Of a stretch of DNA of 60,000 nt, positions 34,928 through 45,900 are shown piece after piece (the stretch's first letter is position 1; every line of letters begins with the position of its first letter). The stretch covers positions 26,067,851 to 26,127,850 of the forward strand of contig NC_079877.1 of NCBI RefSeq assembly GCF_029227915.1, given 5' to 3'. The position numbers and the translations under genes were made by a program. Under the pieces are notes generated by a model that saw nothing but the letters and a program-made list of their open reading frames with translations, ran no database searches and was not told the origin of the DNA. The DNA comes from Hydractinia symbiolongicarpus. Lineage: Eukaryota; Cnidaria; Hydrozoa; Anthoathecata; Hydractiniidae.

Positions 34928-37274
34928 AATTTCAAACATATATATTATGAAGAAATATACCTATTGTAAATAAAAAAAAACAATTGTTTTTATTTTTCCT
35001 TTCATTTGCTTGCATGAAGATTTTCATTGACCGTTAATAGAGCTGAAATTAGACATTGGGACAATTGAAAGTGACCGTTTGGCCGTTGCTTGGAGGTGAC
35101 CGATGTATGGAGGGTTTTCTATAAGAGTTAGACCATAAATTCGGCAGTGATTTTCTTCTCTGGTCGCTTATTAGGAGGTGACCAATGTATGGAGTTGACC
35201 GTTAATGGAGGTTCCACTGTATATGAATTCTCCTCTAGAAATTGTCTATTACAACATTTTTTAAGACTTTTTATATGAAACCATGCAGGTGTAAGCCTCC
35301 ATGATTTGAAACTGACACATTAGTTAGGTTTGACACTTAAGCGGTTTGATTGGCTAATATCAACCTCGTCCCCAGGACCTCTTTTCGCCTTTTTGATTTC
35401 GGAGACCAAAAAAGCGAAGAGAGGTCCAGGGGACGAGGTTGGGCTAATATAAAAGTTTACACAAAATGATATACCTTACATGTTTTTTTAAAGGGATAAC
35501 GCTTAAAAGCGGGGAACTTTTTAGTCATATACTGAGTATATTGGTCAGCCTTGGTGACTCCTTCTGAAGTTTGTTTTTTTCTTATCTCATTGGTATTTTA
35601 ATTAGACAGTTTAAGGTTTAGTTAAAACCACTACACTATCTGAATTTGGCTTGTCTAGTTTTACCGTTAGCTTTATGCTTGTATTTTTTAAACTAAAATC
35701 AAGAACATCTTGCCCATAATAAGGCAACGTTTAATTGTTCTCCTATATATAAGCATAACGAAGCATAGTCTAAGCCTGATTGTATTTTTTGCATGAGCTT
35801 ATCCCAGCTTGATATCGAATTTCCACTTATAACCAAACATGTACAGGGTAGAATCGTCCGGGAAATAGCACAAAATGTTCTAATAATATTTTCCCCTAAT
35901 TAGGATAACGGATTGCCCTGATAACTTTACGAAAATTGGAATCTCGTTCACGGTACTTCTTGAGATCGTAAACAACTCTGGATCCTTCTTGTCCCATGAT
36001 GGATTCTGATTGTTCTGCTTTTTCATAACTTTTTTTTTTTGCGAATGATTATATTAAGCATTTTAACATAATCCATAATGATGGTGGAGACACGAAGAAT
36101 GGGAGTATTCAGCGTTGAAAGTATCTTACTTGGTATTATTTTTCAAACATATGGCCAATATTTTAACACAGATCAAAACAAATTCCCCTATGAATATGTT
36201 CATAAATGTTATGCTTACAAAAGTATATATAAAGACACTGGAAATGTCTGAAAACATGTAGCTACTAATAATCCTTGGAAGTTAGGCCTATTTAGCTGTA
36301 AGTTCAAGAAATAATAGTTCCTTTCAATTTTCTTGCCTGGATTTGTACATGGGTTCCACTGGAATTTTGTTTACAAGTAGCTATATAAATTATGTTTATA
36401 TAGCTATCTAGCATAATTTTCAGAGGATTCTGTGATTTTAATAATAAGCTATTTTTGACAAAATCTTTATGAGGCGGACAATTTTCTTTTCACCGTTGAT
36501 GCCCGCTTTAAAGAGATTCCACTGAAAGAAAAAAAAACTCTGCTACTTTCTATACCAAAGGACTCCATAACAACCTTTAAGCCAATAACAGTTTGTCTAA
36601 TTAAGTTATTGCACTAAGATTCACAAAGTGGAACCAGCAGTTAGGGGGAAAAGCTGCTTATCCGTACTTTATGTAGCTGGCTATTTAATATTTATTCGTT
36701 TAGCTAAAGGAACCGATATTTGTTGTTAAACAAGGCGCATATTCTCGCATAATAACATTTTTTAATAATTCTATCCTTGAGTAATAAACCCCAACCAAGA
36801 CAATGTTTAAAGCTTTTGAAAATATATGTAATAAAGAAAATGATAATAATAAAAACAAAACATGTCGTACTTATATCCTCTGCGGTATTTAATAATGCAA
36901 CATCAAGAAATTGGGGAGCCAATCAAATTCCAACTTCAGTGAACCAGTACCAGAGCTATTTCTTTCGCACCAACTCGCATATCAGAGAACGAAAAGGAAG
37001 GTCTGGGGACGAGATTGCTTTTCTCATATTTACGAGAAACAATATGGAGCCGAATTAAAAAAAAAGAGGCATAAATAAATGTAATAAAATTAGCGCCATG
37101 CTTGTTTTTTGGTCAGCAAACTCTTTTCTTTTAAAATAATATTCAATTCTTGAGCAATCAAGGCTTATTTGGTCTAAATGATATCCTCTATAAGAAGTAA
37201 GCATGTAGGCTTTTATTTGAAGTGTGTCTGCGCATACACAACAATCGCTCAACTGGACAATCACCTAACATATT
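34928..37274. repeat. 2.35-kb tandem duplication, unit 1
   Basis: This unit is followed directly by a second copy (37275-39618). Offsets between matching points are 2347 bp before and 2341 bp after a 6-bp indel (ACAATTGAAAGTGACCG versus ACAATTGACCG near 35066), and no other difference was noticed in the parts compared. The outer boundaries share only a few bases (AAT). No gene is supported inside: ORFs at 36704-37264 lack domain features. The unit carries a complete 81-bp foldback MITE and GGAGGTGACCGATGTATGGA-type sequence. Confidence 0.95.
35361..35441. mobile_element. Foldback MITE (CAACCTCGTCCCC...), 81 bp, with 9-bp TSD
   Basis: Terminal inverted repeats CAACCTCGTCCCCAGGACCT and a matching right arm ending GGACGAGGTTG. 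Exact 9-bp flanking repeats GGCTAATAT at 35352-35360 and 35442-35450. Its interior is nearly palindromic (TTTTCGCTT-like arms). Confidence 0.9.
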
Positions 37275-39618
37275 AATTTCAAACATATATATTATGAAGA
37301 AATATACCTATTGTAAATAAAAAAAAACAATTGTTTTTATTTTTCCTTTCATTTGCTTGCATGAAGATTTTCATTGACCGTTAATAGAGCTGAAATTAGA
37401 CATTGGGACAATTGACCGTTTGGCCGTTGCTTGGAGGTGACCGATGTATGGAGGGTTTTCTATAAGAGTTAGACCATAAATTCGGCAGTGATTTTCTTCT
37501 CTGGTCGCTTATTAGGAGGTGACCAATGTATGGAGTTGACCGTTAATGGAGGTTCCACTGTATATGAATTCTCCTCTAGAAATTGTCTATTACAACATTT
37601 TTTAAGACTTTTTATATGAAACCATGCAGGTGTAAGCCTCCATGATTTGAAACTGACACATTAGTTAGGTTTGACACTTAAGCGGTTTGATTGGCTAATA
37701 TCAACCTCGTCCCCAGGACCTCTTTTCGCCTTTTTGATTTCGGAGACCAAAAAAGCGAAGAGAGGTCCAGGGGACGAGGTTGGGCTAATATAAAAGTTTA
37801 CACAAAATGATATACCTTACATGTTTTTTTAAAGGGATAACGCTTAAAAGCGGGGAACTTTTTAGTCATATACTGAGTATATTGGTCAGCCTTGGTGACT
37901 CCTTCTGAAGTTTGTTTTTTTCTTATCTCATTGGTATTTTAATTAGACAGTTTAAGGTTTAGTTAAAACCACTACACTATCTGAATTTGGCTTGTCTAGT
38001 TTTACCGTTAGCTTTATGCTTGTATTTTTTAAACTAAAATCAAGAACATCTTGCCCATAATAAGGCAACGTTTAATTGTTCTCCTATATATAAGCATAAC
38101 GAAGCATAGTCTAAGCCTGATTGTATTTTTTGCATGAGCTTATCCCAGCTTGATATCGAATTTCCACTTATAACCAAACATGTACAGGGTAGAATCGTCC
38201 GGGAAATAGCACAAAATGTTCTAATAATATTTTCCCCTAATTAGGATAACGGATTGCCCTGATAACTTTACGAAAATTGGAATCTCGTTCACGGTACTTC
38301 TTGAGATCGTAAACAACTCTGGATCCTTCTTGTCCCATGATGGATTCTGATTGTTCTGCTTTTTCATAACTTTTTTTTTTTGCGAATGATTATATTAAGC
38401 ATTTTAACATAATCCATAATGATGGTGGAGACACGAAGAATGGGAGTATTCAGCGTTGAAAGTATCTTACTTGGTATTATTTTTCAAACATATGGCCAAT
38501 ATTTTAACACAGATCAAAACAAATTCCCCTATGAATATGTTCATAAATGTTATGCTTACAAAAGTATATATAAAGACACTGGAAATGTCTGAAAACATGT
38601 AGCTACTAATAATCCTTGGAAGTTAGGCCTATTTAGCTGTAAGTTCAAGAAATAATAGTTCCTTTCAATTTTCTTGCCTGGATTTGTACATGGGTTCCAC
38701 TGGAATTTTGTTTACAAGTAGCTATATAAATTATGTTTATATAGCTATCTAGCATAATTTTCAGAGGATTCTGTGATTTTAATAATAAGCTATTTTTGAC
38801 AAAATCTTTATGAGGCGGACAATTTTCTTTTCACCGTTGATGCCCGCTTTAAAGAGATTCCACTGAAAGAAAAAAAAACTCTGCTACTTTCTATACCAAA
38901 GGACTCCATAACAACCTTTAAGCCAATAACAGTTTGTCTAATTAAGTTATTGCACTAAGATTCACAAAGTGGAACCAGCAGTTAGGGGGAAAAGCTGCTT
39001 ATCCGTACTTTATGTAGCTGGCTATTTAATATTTATTCGTTTAGCTAAAGGAACCGATATTTGTTGTTAAACAAGGCGCATATTCTCGCATAATAACATT
39101 TTTTAATAATTCTATCCTTGAGTAATAAACCCCAACCAAGACAATGTTTAAAGCTTTTGAAAATATATGTAATAAAGAAAATGATAATAATAAAAACAAA
39201 ACATGTCGTACTTATATCCTCTGCGGTATTTAATAATGCAACATCAAGAAATTGGGGAGCCAATCAAATTCCAACTTCAGTGAACCAGTACCAGAGCTAT
39301 TTCTTTCGCACCAACTCGCATATCAGAGAACGAAAAGGAAGGTCTGGGGACGAGATTGCTTTTCTCATATTTACGAGAAACAATATGGAGCCGAATTAAA
39401 AAAAAAGAGGCATAAATAAATGTAATAAAATTAGCGCCATGCTTGTTTTTTGGTCAGCAAACTCTTTTCTTTTAAAATAATATTCAATTCTTGAGCAATC
39501 AAGGCTTATTTGGTCTAAATGATATCCTCTATAAGAAGTAAGCATGTAGGCTTTTATTTGAAGTGTGTCTGCGCATACACAACAATCGCTCAACTGGACA
39601 ATCACCTAACATATTAAT
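37275..39618. repeat. 2.34-kb tandem duplication, unit 2
   Basis: Copy of 34928-37274 with a 6-bp deletion near 37413. It includes the second copy of the foldback MITE at about 37702-37782. It ends at ATATTAAT, where the sequence becomes unique (CATATAAACATG). Confidence 0.95.
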
Positions 39619-39998
39619 CATATAAACATGCTGAACGCTTAGCAACAAGGATTGATTTCTGCACTGGAAACTGGAAACAAATGCTCTGCCACAGGGCTAC
39701 CAGACACCATTCTATACTATTTTTATATATTGTTTTGATTTTAAGCTACCATGGCTTATCATAAAATGGGATATTAAAAATAAGTTAATTTCTTATGATA
39801 TACCACTTCAAACAACTTCTAGATTGTGATTGGACCAAAACAAGCAATCAAGCATAAGAATGCTTGATTGCAGTACGCATTGTGTATTCTTATTTTATTA
39901 TCTTTGATAAAGATAGACAACTAAACTACAATTAAGACCTAATCACAGTTTACTTTTACGCATGCAGTTTTGTTAAGATGTAAAGGCAAGTTATCGAC

Positions 39999-42900
39999 AT
40001 GACTGGAAAGCGTTCAACGTTTTATTGTTTGGTATTCGCAGTTTTGCACTACATATGTTGCGACGGTAGGCCGCTAACTTTGTTTGACCTTTTTATTGCA
40101 TACTTTTTAACAGATTTCCATTTTTAAAATTTCGAAAGTTGTTCAGTATCAGGACAATCCCCCTGAATAATCACCCCTTGACAATTTCTGCCTTATCAAA
40201 CTCCCCCCTGAGTAATACCTCCCCCTCTGGATAACTCCCACATAGAAAAATTCTCCCAGGATAATTTCCTCGGACAATTCCCACCTAGGATATCTGCCGT
40301 TGGATAATTTTTCTTCTTTTTTTACCATTTTCATACAACAGCGGTTTATTTTCTACATTTTAAAACAGTTTTCTTGGAGATTCCAGCTCGTAGATAAATC
40401 CACGGGTTCGCGGGCCCATTAACTACCGCATTTGATATTTGTTATATCATGTGTCCGTATCACAACTACAGAATTGTGCAGAGAATGGCAAGGGGTACAA
40501 TTAATAGTCGTTAGATAGACTGTGGAAAAATTCAAAGGAATTAACTCCCTCTCGTTACTAGCAGAGCAGTTACCATTTTAGGTTTAGAGGGAAAGTCAGG
40601 TATTACAATATAGTAAATAGTTTGTGCAAATATTTACGGGTCATTAGTCGTACATATTCTGGTCTCCATTTTTTTCGATTCGTGCCATATCACAGGTATC
40701 GCTATTTCGTGTACGCTTAACACAAAGTTGAAAATCGTCTACTATTTTGAACAATGGTCATAATAAAGGAGATTATAGATTAAATAGATTATACATATTT
40801 TGATTGTGTTATATGTTAGCCAATTAATATTTTTATTAATATTTCCTGTATTCCCATGGTTATATAGTTTCTCAACCTCGTCTCCAGGGTTCTTTTTTTC
40901 TTTCCGATAATCTTGGATGGCTCTGAGATTGTCAAAATCGAAAAAGAGCATTGAGGACGAGGTTGATGGTGGAACACAAGTGGGACGGCAAATTAAATTA
41001 TTTTCACGGTAAATTACAGTTAATACGGCAATTTAAACATTCATTGCAGCAGAGTAAAATTTATTGTAATAGTTTTGGCAAAGATAGATATATTGCGCCA
41101 GTTAACACCAATTTAGGCCAACCATGAACTGCCCAAGGGATGTCTGTGATATTCCTTTTTTGGACATATCATTCAAAATCAACACATGTCGAAATTTCGC
41201 CTAAAACATCCAACGTAAAACAAAAAAAAGGATGTCAAAACATATAATGATGATGGATAACTAAGGGAGGGTAGGTTGCCATCTAGAAGAGGATTCTGAT
41301 AGTGAGTTTTGTACAATCGCTGAACTTCATGCTAAAATTGTTGAGTTAGGTGAAGATTCCCATTGTCACTATAAAACATCCTTAAAAGGAAAACTGTTTG
41401 AACACTATGAAGATCATTCTGTGCACAGCAACCTTAAATGTACAACGTTACTTACTTATAAAAACTAGCCTGACTTATCATGGATAAATTTAGAAAAATT
41501 AAATCACAAAATCCATGTGACGTGATCATTGCAGCAGCAAAAATTATTAAAGCTAACATGGGAACCGCCTTGCAATAAAAAAAATATCCTCTAATTGGCA
41601 AATTAGACGAGGTAGAATATCACTAAAAATCTCGCTTAAATTCCTCATGTGTTTGGTAGCGTCACCCTAAAAACAAGTGAGAATCAGTCAATCCATAACA
41701 CAATGTCCGAGACCACCGTCATTGATTGCTTCAATCCCATTTTGCATTGGCGTGGACACAGACAAACCTTTCGCTACAAGGTGACTCGTCAATTACTTGT
41801 CAAAATTCGGATTTTTTATAACTTCTGACGGGGTGAAGCAGTCAGCATAAGGGAAAATCAGCCCGAAGGGCAGCAGAGCCCGTTTACACAATTGGTAGGA
41901 CACAAAGTTGACTACAACATTAGCACGCTGGCAGGAAAAGCCACATTTCATGGCATGGGCATTATTTTCATCTACAAACAAAGTCGAGGAATCTTGCTAA
42001 AGTTATTAAAAGGTTGAGGCATAAAGAATTCGCTGGTTTTGCAGACAGACTGACAGACGTGGATTGCTGCAAAATTTAGGCGTAGTAGCAATTACTTTTA
42101 GCTATTATTATGTTACAAATATTTTTATTTTAATTTAGTTCCTATCACTGATATTTTTCGATGTGATTTCGAAGATGATGTTTGTGGTTTTACCTCTTCA
42201 CCACCAAATTTATTTCAACGCAACAGAGGTGGGACACCTTCAAATTTGACAGGACCCACAGCTGCACCAGGTGAGATTATTAAGTTTGGAGGTTTTTTAT
42301 AAACATGTGGTAAAATCATTTTCTTTTTTGTACCGATTGTTTCCCTGAAAAGAAAAATAATTTTTGTGTGAAGCTACAATAAAAGTTAGCAAAAGTCGCA
42401 CAGTTTTAGCACTGAATGACATAGCCGACAAAAATTATGCCCAATTAAGAAATTCGCTATCACTTCTTAGCATATCGTTTAACCCTATTCCCTATCGTTT
42501 AACCCTATGTCCAAATTGAATGAAACTTAGCACACTTATAGTACACAAAAGGAACAAAAAGGAACAAAAAGGAACAAAATGGTCGCAAAATTTTTTTACT
42601 TGCGTCAGCACATTTTCTGTGACGTCATCAAAAGCTTCAGATTTGTTCAAAATGCCACTATCTGCTTAAAATTCAATTACTTTAGTTCTAGAGCGAATTT
42701 TTACATTCTGTTTGAAGTTTCAGAAAGCCAAATAAAAGTTATTTAACATATATTTCGGTTTTTACATAGATCGCATGAAAAATTGCCAAATATTGCCCGA
42801 AAATCCGTTTTTCCGATTTCCGGGTGAAATCTGAAAATACCGGGAAATCGGATTAATCACGTGACTAAGACATGGCAAATAATTCTTCTTGATAAAACAA

Positions 42901-45900
42901 AGTTGTGTTGTAAGTTTCAAGTTCTAAACATAATCCTAGCAAGAGTTATTATGTTTAAGGGGTTCATGGAGATTTTTAGGGGTAGTTAGGGGTAGTGCAA
43001 ATAGCGGATTAGTAGTACAAGAAAGATACAACGTTGATGTAAAACGAAGTCGAAGTTTCCACAGCAAGGAATTGGTGAAGTGAAAAAAGCAGTATTTAAA
43101 TGTGAAATACAAAATCTATAAAATAGACATAGATTTGAAACTTCAAGCTGATAAATTGTCAAAACTAAGACTAAAGGTTTTGGTTAATAACTGTTTTGAA
43201 GTTTCGATTGCATGTTGTTTATTAAGGTGCTGTTTTAAGATAAATTTTACCTTAGAGGGTGATTATTACGTTTTTTACGAAGCTTCTGAGTCAGAAAATA
43301 CAGCCATATTTGAAAGCAAAATTATTGATGCCAGAAATGGGTGGCGAAATTTTAGCATTTCTTTCTGGCTGCATGCGTATGGAATACACCTTGGCGGCTT
43401 AGGTAAGAGAAAATTAGTAGTTTTTATCTAAAGACATGAAAATTATCTTAAGTTTTTTTGCCTTATTTTGTTCTTATAATCTATTTCAAAATCTCAGCAT
43501 TGCGTGGTTTACATCAAATTTAAGCGACATTTTATTGCTAAAAATAGCCTTAAAATTAATAGTAGTATCACTGCTCAGTGATCTATATGAACGAATGTAG
43601 TTGTGTTATTTGTTGGTCATTAATAACACCTATTTTTTACGCATTAGATTTACTAATCGTGTCTGCAACACAGGAAGTGTTGGAAACGTTTAACATCACT
43701 GCACCATCATCTGAAAAGTGGAAAACTGTGACAAAGTTTTTTAACCCAACGAAGGGTAATGGAAACGGCTTGTTTAAGGTTTGTCGAAAAAGAAATTTTC
43801 ATTTAGACATTTTATATTTGGCAGCTATGTAGTTTATACATATTTTTGCGTCCTTTAATACAGCTTTGCATTTCAACAAACACAGACAGGTCTGTTAATA
43901 AAGGCGGGGTTAAAACTAGGATTAACGTGTTAGGTACTACCTATTAACTAACATCAGACATTTTGTGTGTCCATATCACGAACATAGTACTCGCGCTCAA
44001 ACATAAAGACGAAGTCTATTATTACAAACATTATAGAAAGTGCAACAAAAGTTTTTATAACTGATTTTTTCGCAGGTCCGCTTTATGGTAACAAGAAAAG
44101 GTTACAGTGCTGATTTTGCGTTGGATTCTTTATGGATTGGAGCTTACATGGACTACTATCCAGGTATACCAGAAACAATTTCTAGAAAATAAGTGCGATC
44201 CTGTGTTAAGGCTATACTTGTTCTATCAACAATATTAACCCTATTCGGTCCGGGGTATTTCGAACATATTATGACCGCGGGTGGATTCCACCCCCCCCCC
44301 CCCCCCCCGTCATAATTTGTGATAGGACAAAATGGCAGCAATAATTTTTTGCTTATGTCAGCACCTTTTTCTGTGCCTTCATCGAAAGCTTTAAATTTGT
44401 CTAATTTACTACTATGTTGTTAAATTATCTGCTCTATATTTATTTCAGTTACTTGTACTGCAACTAAATGCGCACCGAATTCTGTATGTCAGCAAAGTTT
44501 TGATTTTGTTGGTTGCACATGCAACGCTGGATTTGTTGGCAACGGATTTGAATCATTTAACGTGGCTACTGGCTGCAATGGTAATTTGAAACTAAAATTG
44601 TGCGACCATGTGTTGTGTTTATATTCCAATGAAATATCCATATGATTTGTGTCAATTAAAGCTGTTTCTTAATATAAAGAAGCTATCGAAAGCTTTTTTC
44701 AATAATGACCGTAGTTATGTTTCGAAAAATTAACATTTTATCTTTATAAGGTAATCATGGGTTTGTGTTTTCTTGCACTTTGATTGGGTAATCTACACAT
44801 ACATAAGCAAATATATCCCCCCTCCCCCCTTCCCCCCTTTCCAGCCCCTTCTGCCGCTAATTACCATTGCGTTATACACTTCAATAGATAATGAATTATA
44901 TTTGTCAAAAAGGAAATTTAATTTCAAATTCAGGAAATTCAAAAATACCTCTGTAACTTTACCTTTAGCACATGGAAACTGTTCAACAAATCCTTGTGAC
45001 GTAAATGCCATCTGTTCATTAGCAATCTGTTCATGCAAGCCAGGTTTTGTTGGTAATGGAGTAAAAAGATCAATAAAGGGAGGAACCCGTTGTTTGGGTG
45101 AATATTGTAGCAATTTTTTTTAGTTTATTCTGTACTAATCCTGACTTAATCACGTTGTAGTACGAGTTTTTATATTTTGTAGATCTGAACGAATGCGTCA
45201 CTTTAGATGTTTGTGGAACAAACGAAATATGTATCAATACTCCAGGTGGATATAAATGTGTATGCAAGCCTTATTTCCACAAACCAGTTGCAGAAGGTGC
45301 CACCTGTATAGGTAATGTTTTGTTCGTAGAAAACAAAAGGATATAAGGGTAGATATGAGCGCACAGCTTCTAGAATCTGCTATGATCATTAACGACCTTA
45401 TCCGCTACAGTTGCAAAGAAATCAAGAAAACTAACAGCTATAAATACTACAATTCAAATGGTAAAAAATCAAAGATGAAAATGTCAATATTAACGACAGT
45501 TGAAACAACAACGACAAAATTAGCGATAAAAATCAAACTGCTCTGCATGTCGTAGGAAAAGAATAAATTGGGGTATCGAACGTTTCCAAACATGAACTAT
45601 CTATGTCTGAAAAAGTTCTTTTAAAAAACAGGTGTATGCAAAAGTTTTAAGAACACTTCATCAATTTATCACAAGCAATTAACTTTAGCAATTAATGGAT
45701 GTATAATTATAATTCTACTTTAGAGAATACCTTCACAGACGCTCTAAACACAAATCTAAACACAAACAAACCATCAAAAGAAATTTCATCATCTGTGACC
45801 ACCAAAAAATCCACACAGACAAAGAAAAAAATGACAGCTCCATTATATAAACCTAGCGATACTGAAAAGAGTTCAAAAACCGATTTGACGATAATGTATA

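Noticed and set aside
36704-39605. Duplicated ORFs of 69-93 aa inside the 2.34-kb tandem units
   Set aside because: Their conservation only reflects the recent duplication. No domain, signal or splice context was seen.
45355-45555. 66-aa ORF between EGF3 and the TM exon
   Set aside because: Low-complexity Lys/Thr-rich intron sequence. Skipping it keeps the exon phases.
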